The notes beneath the pieces are model-generated. The model saw nothing but the letters and a program-made list of their open reading frames with translations, was not told the DNA's origin and searched no databases. DNA of 7,323 bases from the NCBI GenBank assembly GCA_050741915.1, contig JBOGEX010000138.1, positions 1 to 7,323 of the forward strand. Reading direction: 5' to 3'. Both the position numbers and the translations under genes were made by a program. Within the stretch, counting starts at the first letter, position 1. Each line of letters starts with the position of its first letter. This DNA comes from JACCTH01 sp050741915 (GTDB lineage: Bacteria; Actinomycetota; Acidimicrobiia; Spongiisociales; ZC4RG35). Below, piece after piece: positions 1 to 6,483 of this stretch.

Positions 1-1
1 G

Positions 2-124
2 AATCTCTCCGGCTCAGGATTTCTCACCACAGACGAAGGTCAACTCATCACCCTCACCGACGTCGACCCCGGAGAAGGCACAACTGGCACTGCCGTCTTC
101 GGGAAGTTCGACAGCTCCAGATAG
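2..124 (+). CDS. C-terminal fragment of an unrecognised protein (5' end outside window)
   Basis: An open frame enters from the left edge and runs 40 codons to a TAG at 122-124. The third codon position is strongly C-biased (CTC, ACC, GAC, GTC, ATC, TTC), as expected for a real gene in a high-GC genome. The residues are rich in Gly, Thr and Asp and end in GTAVFGKFDSSR, which resembles the beta-rich tail of an exported or surface protein. I do not recognise the family, and the part seen is too short to assign a function. The gene converges on the aminoglycoside phosphotransferase gene, and a hairpin lies 13 bp past the stop. Confidence 0.6.
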   Translation, partial: NLSGSGFLTTDEGQLITLTDVDPGEGTTGTAVFGKFDSSR

Positions 125-136
125 CGCAGATCAACT

Positions 137-178
137 GATCTCGAGCGGTATCGCTTTAATCTGAGACCGCCCGAGATC
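137..178. terminator. Hairpin between convergent genes, probable bidirectional terminator
   Basis: GATCTCG-A-GCGGT (137-149) pairs with ACCGC-C-CGAGATC (166-178). This gives 12 base pairs with one A/C mismatch around a 16-nt loop. It lies between the stop of the left partial gene (124) and the stop of the convergent phosphotransferase gene (207), where a shared terminator would be expected. No T-tract follows on either strand, so the call rests on stem strength and position. U-less terminator hairpins are often proposed in Actinobacteria. Confidence 0.45.
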
Positions 179-206
179 GGCACCTCTGCGTGCATGTGCC
201 GCTCGG

Positions 207-998
207 CTAGGAGACGAGGTCGTAGAGGAGTCGATAGAAACGAATCCGATCGGAGTCTGGCTCGACGCCGTATGACGACAAGAAATGGCCTTCCCAGCCG
301 GGCCCGAGGTTCCAGGTCACAGACCATGACCCTATGGCCAGGTCCCACCACCGGTCAGCCACACCGAGTTCGCCGAGATCGAGATAACCAGTGACGGTTC
401 CCTCTGGGCCGAGCATCACATTGGGTAGGCAGTAATCGCCGTGACAGACGACGAGGTCTTCATCCACTGGCGTCAACAGTTCGAGTTGGGCGAGGGCGGC
501 CTCGACGCTGAGGTGGCGATGCTCAGGGTGGAAATCCGATTCCGGATCGATCAGTCCCGCGCTCGCGCGGGATCGGACGTGGGTGAGGGCGGCCTCGATC
601 CCGAAGTCGAACGGACACAGCCGGACAAGGGCGGCGGCGTGGAACTGGGCGAGCCCCCCGGCCAGCACCGCCACCAAGCGGGCAGGTTGGCCGATGAGTG
701 CATGCCGGGTGGCATCGACCCCGGCTAGGGCCACGGTGAGCAGCCAGTCGACGCTTTCATCGGTCCCGCAATCGACCACCTCTGCCACCGGAAGGAACGG
801 GGCGGCCCAGCGGAGCCGCTCGCACTCGGCGAGTCCGTTGGGCCATCGTCGAGAATCACCAACCTTGAGGTAATGCACTCGACTTTCCGGCGATTCGAGC
901 CGCCATGTTGTACTAACTCCCGGCCAGTCCGAGGCAACCGACCAGGCCCAGGTCTGATAACGGGCGAGAAGATCGGCAGGCGGCGACATCTCGCCCAT
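207..998 (-). CDS. APH(3')-family aminoglycoside O-phosphotransferase
   Basis: A 263-residue kinase-fold protein of the aminoglycoside 3'-phosphotransferase type, which transfers phosphate from ATP to the 3'-hydroxyl of drugs such as kanamycin or neomycin. K45 (YLKVG) matches the nucleotide-binding Lys and E58/E60 lie in the following helix. FHAAALVRLCPFDFG (119-133) matches the family's CPFD segment. The catalytic loop is VVCHGDYCLPNVML, with D188 as base and N193 as metal ligand; known APH(3') enzymes read HGDACLPN. YLDLGELGVADRWWDLA (205-221) supplies the Mg-binding D207. The end, DRIRFYRLLYDLV, matches the APH(3') C-terminus, so the gene is full length with all catalytic residues present. 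The chosen ATG (996-998) has no Shine-Dalgarno but has TACCCT 6 nt upstream. A second ATG lies three codons in. The native substrate is unknown: it may be a chromosomal enzyme without clinical-type activity. Confidence 0.88.
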   Translation of the reverse strand: MGEMSPPADLLARYQTWAWSVASDWPGVSTTWRLESPESRVHYLKVGDSRRWPNGLAECERLRWAAPFLPVAEVVDCGTDESVDWLLTVALAGVDATRHALIGQPARLVAVLAGGLAQFHAAALVRLCPFDFGIEAALTHVRSRASAGLIDPESDFHPEHRHLSVEAALAQLELLTPVDEDLVVCHGDYCLPNVMLGPEGTVTGYLDLGELGVADRWWDLAIGSWSVTWNLGPGWEGHFLSSYGVEPDSDRIRFYRLLYDLVS

Positions 999-1004
999 CG
1001 CCCC

Positions 1005-1010
1005 AGGGTA
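1005..1010 (-). promoter_or_regulatory. Putative -10 box (TACCCT) for leaderless aph transcript
   Basis: TACCCT on the - strand fits the actinobacterial TANNNT -10 consensus and is 6 nt from the ATG at 998, so transcription would begin at or next to the start codon. No convincing -35 and no Shine-Dalgarno are seen. Confidence 0.4.
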
Positions 1011-1239
1011 CGTCTGCGCCCGACCGGCCTCGGCATCGGATCACACAACAGGTGACAACGCGCGGAGCTTCGTGTGCCGTGATCGTCACGTCATGAGCGC
1101 CACCAGGACCACTCGTTTCTAGTCCGAGGGGGATCAGAGCGGGGCCCGGCGTTCACAGGAGCCTCTGCGCGTGGGTGCGCCGAGGCGAAATCATTCGATG
1201 GAAATAGGAAATACTCTCTTCTCAATCCTGCTGTCTTTG

Positions 1240-1268
1240 TGGACAGGCGCCCGCGCCGCGCACAAGAT
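1240..1268 (+). promoter_or_regulatory. Tentative promoter of the NTF2-like gene
   Basis: TGGACA (1240-1245, five of six matches to TTGACA) is separated by 17 bp from CAAGAT (1263-1268), a weak -10. A start near 1275 would leave a leader of about 25 nt holding the GGAGG at 1286-1290. The -10 matches only three consensus positions, so this is a suggestion. Confidence 0.25.
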
Positions 1269-1300
1269 AGGTTGAATCCCAAACCGGAGGAACGGAGACA

Positions 1301-1699
1301 ATGCCGCGGGCCACCGACGAACCCACCGACGACTTCTTTTACGCGTTCATGGAAGAGTTCACGGACGCGCACAACCGTGGAGATGTCGACGCCATCGAGA
1401 GCCACTACCACATCCCCTTCTTCAGCTATAAGAACGGCCAGCTTGAGGTGTACCTGGATGCCAAATCCGGCAGGGACTCCACGGTCCGATGGATTGAGGT
1501 GAACCGAACCGAACGGCCGGCTCTGTGGGAGCGAATCAGCTCCTCTCTCACCCGGCAGGGTCTGAACAGCGTTCTGGTGACGTCACGCTGGGCCTTTAGG
1601 CGACCTGATGGCACCGCGGTCTGGGACTTCTTCGACACCTACCACCTGTGCCGCTTCGAGGGGCGGTGGCTGTTTCTCGATCGTACGGTCCACGACTAA
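1301..1699 (+). CDS. NTF2-like / SnoaL-like small protein, function unknown
   Basis: A 132-residue protein with the features of the NTF2-like superfamily (SnoaL/DUF4440-type cone fold). The N-terminal helix, residues 11-36, includes FMEEFTDAHNRGDVDAIESH, the usual 'number of rounds, amount of time' helix. A short IPFF strand follows, and a C-terminal set of long strands (residues 90-132) includes TSRWAFRRPDGTAVWDFFDTY, RFEGRW and LFLDRTVHD. Relatives include polyketide cyclases, isomerases and many ligand-binding proteins of unknown role, so no reaction can be given. GGAGG (1286-1290) lies 10 nt before the ATG and supports the start. The F420-dependent oxidoreductase relic begins 6 bp past the stop, so the two probably formed an operon. 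That pairing hints at small-molecule or redox metabolism but does not prove it. Confidence 0.8.
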   Translation: MPRATDEPTDDFFYAFMEEFTDAHNRGDVDAIESHYHIPFFSYKNGQLEVYLDAKSGRDSTVRWIEVNRTERPALWERISSSLTRQGLNSVLVTSRWAFRRPDGTAVWDFFDTYHLCRFEGRWLFLDRTVHD

Positions 1700-1705
1700 A
1701 GGACG

Positions 1706-2136
1706 GTGTCCGACAAACCGGGTTGTATTCCCCACGTTGCTAGCAGGACCACCGGTGGCCGGCTGGGCCTATGGAATCCCAAGGTCAAGCGGTGGCACCA
1801 TGCGTCTCACGACCACAGGCCGTCGCACCGGCCATGAGCGGAAGGTGATCCTCGGGTACTACGAGGACGGTCCGAACCTCGTCACGATGGCGATGAACGG
1901 CTGGGCCAACGAAGAGCCTGCATGGTGGCTGAACCTTCAAGCGCATTCCGTGGCCGCCGTCGTCCTCGGCGACGGGCGACGCACGGTCAGGGGCCGGGCT
2001 GCCGAAGGTGAGGAACGGTCGCGATTGTGGGCCCGGTGGAATGAACTGAACCAACCTGGACGCGTATGCGGCGCTCCGGTCCACAGAGACTGCAATCGTC
2101 ATCCTGGAACCACCGCCCAACGATGACGGAGGATGA
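1706..2136 (+). pseudogene. DDN-like F420-dependent nitroreductase-family gene, broken by two frameshifts
   Basis: Three frame segments in order match one protein of the deazaflavin (F420)-dependent oxidoreductase/nitroreductase family (DDN-like). Segment one, from a GTG at 1706 (AAAGG 3 nt upstream), ends TTGGRLGLWNPKVKRW at about 1795. Segment two, from about 1797 to 2052, reads TMRLTTTGRRTG, EDGPNLVTMAMNGW, AWWLNLQAH and RLWARWNELN. Segment three, 2053-2136, reads DAYAALRSTETAIVILEP and ends at TGA 2134-2136. Each junction needs the same correction, a 1-nt gain or 2-nt loss. Intact relatives run continuously through GGRLGLxxPxPGRWGTLRLTTTGR and WxELDKNLDAYA. Without repair the single longest frame starts inside the preceding gene and lacks both ends of the fold. 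It may be a true pseudogene or two assembly errors; losses of GG near 1795 and of two bases near 2050 would explain both. The intact enzyme would use reduced F420 to reduce quinones or nitro compounds. Confidence 0.8.
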
Positions 2137-2226
2137 TCCCCAGACGCCTCACGACGGGTGCTTGCCAGCACGAGGATCTGTGGTGCGGTGGCCGCCAGGA
2201 CGTGCGGGCCGCCAGTACCAATGCAC

Positions 2227-3624
2227 CTAGGACAGAAGCAGCGTCGCCACCGCCAGGAAGCCGGCAAAACCAAGCAGGTCGGTGACGGTGGTCAGAAAAA
2301 GATTGGAACCAAGGGCAGGATCGAAGCCGGCTCGACGGAGGAGAAGCGGTATCCCCGACCCGGCGATGCCGGCGATCACGAGATTGGCCAGCGCCGCCAC
2401 GGCCATGGCGATTCCGATCCGAACCGGGCTCGGCCCCTGGCGGATCTCTTGCATGGCGAATCCCAGGATGCCGGAGAGGAAGGCGATGGCGACCCCGTTT
2501 ATCGCGCCGATGGTCGCCTCCCTCCCCACGACCCGGGCGTTTCCGCTTTGGGGGATCTCGTCAGCAGCAAGGCTGCGAATCACGACAGCCAAGCTCTGGG
2601 CCCCGGCGTCGCCCCCGATGCGGGCGACCAAAGGCATCAACGCGGCCAGCACTACGAAGCTGTCCAGTACCTCATTGAACTGGCTCACTGCCCAGACCAC
2701 CGACGAGGAGATCAGCACATCGAAGGCGATCCAAGGCAGTCGGGCTCGCACGGACGACCAGACTGGGCTCCTCACGTTCTCGGTAACGCCTGCACCCATA
2801 GCGGCCGCGAAGTCCTCTGATGCCTCCTCCTGGACGGACTCGATCACTGCGTCAGTAGTCACCACTCCCAACAGGACGCCCTGGCTGTCGACCACCGGCA
2901 CAGCCCGGATGTGGTATTGCAAGATGATCTCGTTTACCTCGGCGCGATCGGCTTCGGCCGAAACCACGATCGGATCGGACACCATCACCTCGGTGAGACC
3001 ACTTCCCGGGCGCCCGAACACGAGATCGCGGAAGGAGACGACTCCGGCCAGGACCCCGTCGTCGTCTGTGACATACACGTAGGAGAGGTCGTCTAGTTCC
3101 TCCCGGAGCTGGCGGATGCGTTCGATCGCCTCCCCGGCGCTCATCCCGACAGGGAGGCGGGCGACATCGGTCGTCATCAATCCCCCGGCGGAATCTGGGG
3201 GGAAGGTGAGGAGCCTTTTCACTTCTGAGGCCGCCTCCACCGTCAAGAGGTCGATGAGGGATTCGGCCGCTTCGGTCTCGACCTCGCTGAGCACGTCGGC
3301 GGCGTCCTCTGGAGTCATCTCTGCGAGCAGCGCCGCGGCCTCCGCCTGTGGGAGCTCTTCGAGCAGATCGGCCGCGACCTCGGCGTGGAGCTCGGCGAGA
3401 ACTTCGGCCGCGTCCGGCACCTCGAGCTCGCTGATCAACTCCGAAAGCGCGTCCTCGTCGAGTTCGCCAAGGATGGCGGCGGCAGCCCCGGGGGCGAGGG
3501 CAGCCAACGCTTCCCACTCCTCGCCGTGAGCATCGAGATACTCCTCAACCGCCCCTGGTTGTCGGCGCGCCTGCGCCAGCAGCTGGCGGGCAAGTTGGCG
3601 GGGACCGCGGAGGCGGAGTTTCAC
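2227..3624 (-). CDS. mgtE: MgtE magnesium transporter/channel
   Basis: A 465-residue inner-membrane Mg2+ channel, close to the usual ~450. Residues 25-145 form the acidic, Leu/Ala-rich cytosolic N domain of helical repeats. Residues about 150-205 and 213-265 are paired CBS domains (LMTTDVARLPVGMSAGEAI; VSDPIVVSAEADRAEVNEI), which sense cytosolic Mg2+ and close the pore. Membrane helices fill residues 298-465. The signature region reads PLVARIGGDAGAQSLAVVIR, with Asp where many relatives have Asn (GGNAGxQ). TTVTDLLGF near the end holds D449, equivalent to the pore Asp of the Thermus protein (D432 there). The GTG start (3622-3624) has TAGCCT 6 nt upstream and only a GAGG 2 nt away. The gene is the last of uvrB-greA-mgtE, 24 bp after greA. 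It converges on the oxidoreductase relic; the 90-bp gap holds only a weak 5-bp hairpin (2158-2171). Confidence 0.95.
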   Translation of the reverse strand: MKLRLRGPRQLARQLLAQARRQPGAVEEYLDAHGEEWEALAALAPGAAAAILGELDEDALSELISELEVPDAAEVLAELHAEVAADLLEELPQAEAAALLAEMTPEDAADVLSEVETEAAESLIDLLTVEAASEVKRLLTFPPDSAGGLMTTDVARLPVGMSAGEAIERIRQLREELDDLSYVYVTDDDGVLAGVVSFRDLVFGRPGSGLTEVMVSDPIVVSAEADRAEVNEIILQYHIRAVPVVDSQGVLLGVVTTDAVIESVQEEASEDFAAAMGAGVTENVRSPVWSSVRARLPWIAFDVLISSSVVWAVSQFNEVLDSFVVLAALMPLVARIGGDAGAQSLAVVIRSLAADEIPQSGNARVVGREATIGAINGVAIAFLSGILGFAMQEIRQGPSPVRIGIAMAVAALANLVIAGIAGSGIPLLLRRAGFDPALGSNLFLTTVTDLLGFAGFLAVATLLLS

Positions 3625-3630
3625 CGCCTC

Positions 3631-3636
3631 AGGCTA
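3631..3636 (-). promoter_or_regulatory. Putative -10 box (TAGCCT) before mgtE
   Basis: TAGCCT fits TANNNT and is 6 nt from the mgtE GTG, within the short greA-mgtE gap. It would allow a leaderless mgtE transcript in addition to read-through from upstream. No -35 is apparent. Confidence 0.35.
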
Positions 3637-3648
3637 TTGCCTGGGGCT

Positions 3649-4125
3649 TCAGGTTTGGAACGGACGAACCGCCTTCACCGTCACCGTGAAGATTCCGCCG
3701 GGCGCCTGGTAGGTGACCTCTTCACCCTGCCTGGTGCCAATCAAGGCTTGCCCTAGAGGTCCGGCAGGAGAGGCGAGGAGAAAGCCGGGTTCGCGGTTCT
3801 CCGGATTAGCCACGAAGTACTCCGACTCGTCCCCGTCGGAATCGACCACGGTGACAACGGATCCGATCTGCACCGAGCCGTCGTCAGCCGGTTCCTCTAC
3901 CTGGGCCTGGGCGAGAATCGCTTCCAGTTGTCGAATGCGCGCCTCCATCAACCCCTGATCGTTCTTGGCGGCGTCGTAGTCGCCGTTCTCCCGCAGGTCA
4001 CCATGGGCGCGGGCCTCGGAGAGCCGTGACTCGATGTCCCGGCGACCGTTGGTCTTGAGATCCTCGAGTTCGGCCGACAACTTTGCGAATGCCGAAGGCG
4101 TCAGCCAGGTCGTCTCATCCGTCAT
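3649..4125 (-). CDS. greA: Transcription elongation factor GreA
   Basis: A 158-residue protein, the typical length. GreA inserts into the secondary channel of backtracked RNA polymerase and stimulates cleavage of the extruded RNA 3' end. Residues 8-78 form the antiparallel coiled coil, whose tip HGDLRENGDYDAAKNDQG (41-58) carries the acidic D43 and E46 that position catalytic Mg2+. Residues 87-158 form the FKBP-like C-terminal domain, with ASPAGPLGQALIGTRQGEEV (118-137) as its hallmark. The ATG (4123-4125) has no Shine-Dalgarno but has TATCCT 6 nt upstream, so it may be translated leaderless as well as from a uvrB read-through. It lies 37 bp after uvrB and 24 bp before mgtE on the same strand. 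Confidence 0.96.
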   Translation of the reverse strand: MTDETTWLTPSAFAKLSAELEDLKTNGRRDIESRLSEARAHGDLRENGDYDAAKNDQGLMEARIRQLEAILAQAQVEEPADDGSVQIGSVVTVVDSDGDESEYFVANPENREPGFLLASPAGPLGQALIGTRQGEEVTYQAPGGIFTVTVKAVRPFQT

Positions 4126-4131
4126 GCGCTA

Positions 4132-4137
4132 AGGATA
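4132..4137 (-). promoter_or_regulatory. Putative -10 box (TATCCT) before greA
   Basis: TATCCT fits TANNNT and is 6 nt from the greA ATG, inside the 37-bp gap after uvrB. The gap has no Shine-Dalgarno-like purine run near the ATG, which favours a leaderless start from an internal promoter. Confidence 0.4.
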
Positions 4138-4162
4138 AACGGGGGTCGGTTCTTGGCCACCT

Positions 4163-6172
4163 TCAGCCCACCGCCGACGTGATCTGACGAAGCTCGCGTT
4201 TGAGATCGTTTACCTCGTCGCGGAGCCGCGCCGCGTATTCGAAGCGGAGCTCTTTCGCCGCCTGATGCATTTCGTCCTCGAGGGACATGATCAACCGGGT
4301 GAGGTCGTCGCCATCAAGGTTGAGTGGCTCTCGTTGGGTCAGTTCGCGCCGGCGTCGATCACCCGGCGTGGGCTCGCTGGCGACCAGGTCCAAGATGTCG
4401 GATACCTTCTTGCGCACGGTCTGGGGATCAATGCCGTGCTCTTCGTTGTATTCCTCCTGAAGATGACGGCGTCGGTTGGTTTCGTTGATCGCTTGTTGCA
4501 TCGAGCGCGTGATCTGATCGGCGTACATGATCACTTGTCCGTCCACGTTGCGCGCTGCCCGCCCGATGATCTGGATCAGGGAGGTCTGCGAGCGGAGAAA
4601 GCCTTCTTTGTCGGCGTCGAGAATCGCCACTAACGAAACCTCGGGCAGATCGAGTCCCTCCCGCAAGAGGTTGATTCCCACCAGTACGTCGAACTCGCCG
4701 AGCCGAAGCTCGCGCAGAATCGTTATTCGCTCCAGCGTGTCGATCTCGGAGTGGAGGTAACGGGCTCGAACACCCATCTCCAGGAGATAGTCGGTTAGGT
4801 CTTCGGCCATCTTCTTCGTGAGGGTGGTGACCAGAATTCGCTGGTCGGCTAACGCCCTGGTGCGGATTTCCTCGAGAAGGTCGTCGATCTGGCCCTTGGT
4901 GGGCCGCACCACCACTTCGGGATCGACCAGACCAGTCGGTCGGGCGATCTGCTCGACCACCTGGGAGGAGCGAGCGAGCTCGAAGTCGGCCGGCGTAGCC
5001 GAAAGGAAGACCACCTGGTTGGCCTTTTCGAGCCACTCGTCGAAGCGGAGCGGCCGGTTGTCCATGGCCGAGGGGAGACGGAAGCCGTGCTCGACGAGCA
5101 TCTGTTTGCGACTGTGATCGCCCTCATACTGCCCGCCAATCTGGGGAACGGTGACGTGGGACTCGTCGATGATCGTCAGGTAGTTGTCTCCGAAGTAGTC
5201 GAGCAACGTGTAGGGAGGTTCACCTGCCGAACGCCCATCGAGATAGCGCGAGTAGTTCTCGATCCCCGTGCAAAAGCCAACCTCGCGGATCATCTCCAGG
5301 TCGTACTGGGTGCGCATTCGCAGGCGCTGCGCTTCCAGCAGTTTGCCTTGGCTGTCGAGCTCGGAGAGCCGGGAGACGAGTTCTTCTTCGATCTGCAAAG
5401 TCGCCTTCAGCATGCGCTCGCGCTCGGTGACGTAATGGGTGGCGGGAAAGACCACAATCTCGGAGAGATCCTCGATTACTTCGCCGGTGATGGGGTTCAT
5501 GCGCAGAATCTTCTCGACCTCGTCACCGAAGTAAGAGAAACGTACAACTGTCTCCTCATAGGCGGGCATCACCTCCAGGGTGTCGCCCTTGACCCGAAAC
5601 TTTCCTCTGATGAGATTCACTTCGTTGCGTTCGTAGCCGATGTCGACCAGGCGCCGAATAGCGTTACCCATCGGATACTGGACATTCCGAAATAGTCGGA
5701 GGAGCTGACCCTCGTACTGCTCGGGTGAGCCCAAGCCGTAGATACACGAAACCGAGGCGACAATGATCACGTCTTCGCGGACCAACAGCGCCGATGTCGC
5801 CGAGTGGCGCAGCCGGTCGATCTCGTCGTTGACTGTGGCGTCCTTTTCGATGTAGGTGTCGGTCGAGGGGATGTACGCCTCGGGCTGGTAGTAGTCGTAG
5901 TAGGAGACGAAGTACTCGACTCGATTGTCCGGGAAAAATTGGCGGAACTCGTTGGCGAGCTGCGCGGCCAGGGCCTTGTTGGGGGCGATGACGATGGTGG
6001 GCCGCTGGACTGCCTCGATGGTCCAGGCGATGGTGGCTGATTTGCCCGAGCCAGTGATGCCGAGGAGGGTCTGAAACCGGTCGCCGCGGTTGATGCCCTC
6101 GGCCAAAGCGGCGATCGCCTTGGGCTGGTCGCCGGCGGGCTCAAAATCCGATCGAACCTTGAAAGGGGGCAC
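4163..6172 (-). CDS. uvrB: UvrABC system protein B (excision nuclease helicase subunit)
   Basis: A 669-residue DNA damage-verification helicase of nucleotide excision repair. It is loaded by UvrA and recruits the UvrC nuclease. Numbered from the GTG start: Walker A GITGSGKS at 38-45; the beta-hairpin region YYDYYQPEAYIPSTDTYIEK at 91-110, which inserts between the strands; motif II IDESHVTVPQIGG with DESH at 336-339; motif III VFLSATP near 388-394; motif VI QIIGRAARN at 534-542; and the C-terminal UVR motif at about 626-661, which binds UvrC. Blocks such as LVTTLTKKMAEDLTDYLLEM and LVGINLLREGLDLPEVSLVA match mycobacterial UvrB. The GTG at 6170-6172 is preferred to an in-frame TTG at 6200-6202: the protein then begins with VPPFKVRSDFEPAGDQP, near the usual family start, and TAGACT lies 7 nt before it. 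It is the first gene of uvrB-greA-mgtE. I see no clear LexA box upstream. Confidence 0.96.
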   Translation of the reverse strand: MPPFKVRSDFEPAGDQPKAIAALAEGINRGDRFQTLLGITGSGKSATIAWTIEAVQRPTIVIAPNKALAAQLANEFRQFFPDNRVEYFVSYYDYYQPEAYIPSTDTYIEKDATVNDEIDRLRHSATSALLVREDVIIVASVSCIYGLGSPEQYEGQLLRLFRNVQYPMGNAIRRLVDIGYERNEVNLIRGKFRVKGDTLEVMPAYEETVVRFSYFGDEVEKILRMNPITGEVIEDLSEIVVFPATHYVTERERMLKATLQIEEELVSRLSELDSQGKLLEAQRLRMRTQYDLEMIREVGFCTGIENYSRYLDGRSAGEPPYTLLDYFGDNYLTIIDESHVTVPQIGGQYEGDHSRKQMLVEHGFRLPSAMDNRPLRFDEWLEKANQVVFLSATPADFELARSSQVVEQIARPTGLVDPEVVVRPTKGQIDDLLEEIRTRALADQRILVTTLTKKMAEDLTDYLLEMGVRARYLHSEIDTLERITILRELRLGEFDVLVGINLLREGLDLPEVSLVAILDADKEGFLRSQTSLIQIIGRAARNVDGQVIMYADQITRSMQQAINETNRRRHLQEEYNEEHGIDPQTVRKKVSDILDLVASEPTPGDRRRRELTQREPLNLDGDDLTRLIMSLEDEMHQAAKELRFEYAARLRDEVNDLKRELRQITSAVG

Positions 6173-6179
6173 GGAGCGA

Positions 6180-6185
6180 AGTCTA
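6180..6185 (-). promoter_or_regulatory. Putative -10 box (TAGACT) for leaderless uvrB
   Basis: TAGACT on the - strand fits TANNNT, and 7 nt separate it from the GTG at 6172. A TTGTCA (5 of 6 to TTGACA) lies upstream, but only about 11 bp away, too close for a normal -35. There is no Shine-Dalgarno before either the GTG or the alternative TTG. The upstream hairpin at 6258-6292 should isolate uvrB from the small-ORF transcript, so uvrB needs its own promoter. Confidence 0.45.
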
Positions 6186-6257
6186 AGGAGGGGCGGTGAC
6201 AAGCCTTGTGCGAACCCAGGGTTGCTAGCCCGCGAAACCGACGCCTCCAGCCCGCAG

Positions 6258-6292
6258 AACGAGCGGACCTCACGAGAAAAGGTCCGCTCGTT
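6258..6292 (-). terminator. 13-bp perfect hairpin, probable terminator of the small-ORF transcript
   Basis: AACGAGCGGACCT (6258-6270) is exactly complementary to AGGTCCGCTCGTT (6280-6292) around a 9-nt loop, with one further G-T wobble outside. On the - strand it begins 11 nt after the stop of the 54-codon ORF and precedes the uvrB promoter. The T-tract is minimal, so termination is inferred from stem strength and position. No + strand gene ends here. Confidence 0.65.
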
Positions 6293-6303
6293 TCGGTGCC
6301 GTC

Positions 6304-6468
6304 CTAGGCGGCTTTCGATCGAGGCCGGGGGCGCTCTTGCTTGGCCCTTCGCCTCCGGTGACTTGGTCCACTCCAGAAACCGTCGTCGCGAATGCGACGG
6401 CGGACAGAACGGGGATAACGATGCTCGTTGATGGCTTGTGCCACCTGAGAGAAATTGTCGGCATACAT
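6304..6468 (-). CDS. Small Arg-rich protein, 54 residues, unknown
   Basis: The 54-codon frame runs from an ATG (6466-6468) to TAG (6304-6306). AAGGAG (6477-6482 on the - strand) lies exactly 8 nt before the ATG. A 13-bp hairpin starts 11 nt past the stop, so start and end signals both fit this frame. The N-terminal third (MYADNFSQVAQAINEHRYP) could form an amphipathic helix. The rest is very basic: 13 Arg and 2 Lys in 54 residues, with RSVRRRIRDD, HRRRRAK and a RPRPRSK tail. This composition suggests nucleic-acid or ribosome binding, but no family is recognised. An overlapping frame in the same direction is longer but starts at a TTG and ends inside the terminator stem, so it is less likely. 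A 10-bp hairpin (6380-6403) lies inside the ORF and reflects its CGN-rich codons. The protein appears to be co-transcribed with the 19-codon ORF 69 bp upstream. Confidence 0.6.
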   Translation of the reverse strand: MYADNFSQVAQAINEHRYPRSVRRRIRDDGFWSGPSHRRRRAKQERPRPRSKAA

Positions 6469-6483
6469 TTGAGGTGCTCCTTC

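Larger units (their letters stand above)
999..1300. other. Divergent intergenic spacer between aph and the NTF2-like gene
   Basis: About 300 bp without a supportable gene. The left end carries the putative aph -10 box and the right end the promoter and Shine-Dalgarno of the NTF2-like gene. A short palindrome, CGTGA-TCG-TCACG (1078-1090), could be an operator, but its arms are only 5 bp. A locally AT-richer stretch at about 1190-1230 stands out from the GC-rich flanks and may hold unrecognised regulatory sites. A tRNA-arm-like string (GGTTGAATCCC, 1271 region) has no cloverleaf around it. Confidence 0.5.

Noticed and set aside
490..598. Repeated GAGGGCGGCCTCGA-like string in the aph gene
   Set aside because: Both copies encode EAAL helix segments of the phosphotransferase. 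The similarity is explained by amino-acid and codon bias.
1271..1281. tRNA T-arm-like string GGTTGAATCCC
   Set aside because: It lacks the C of the GTTCGAATCC loop, and no acceptor, D or anticodon stem can be built around it.
1091..1411. - strand open frame across the aph/NTF2 spacer
   Set aside because: It runs antisense through the start of the NTF2-like gene, has no ribosome binding site and encodes low-complexity sequence with no family resemblance.
2137..2226. Terminator between the oxidoreductase relic and mgtE
   Set aside because: Only a 5-bp stem (GTGCT-TGCC-AGCAC, 2158-2171) and a GGCCGCCAG direct repeat are present, too weak to call.
6211..6225. Possible LexA (SOS) box upstream of uvrB, GAAC followed by GGTT
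   Set aside because: The inverted repeat is AACCC-A-GGGTT and does not fit the actinobacterial GAAC-N4-GTTC spacing.
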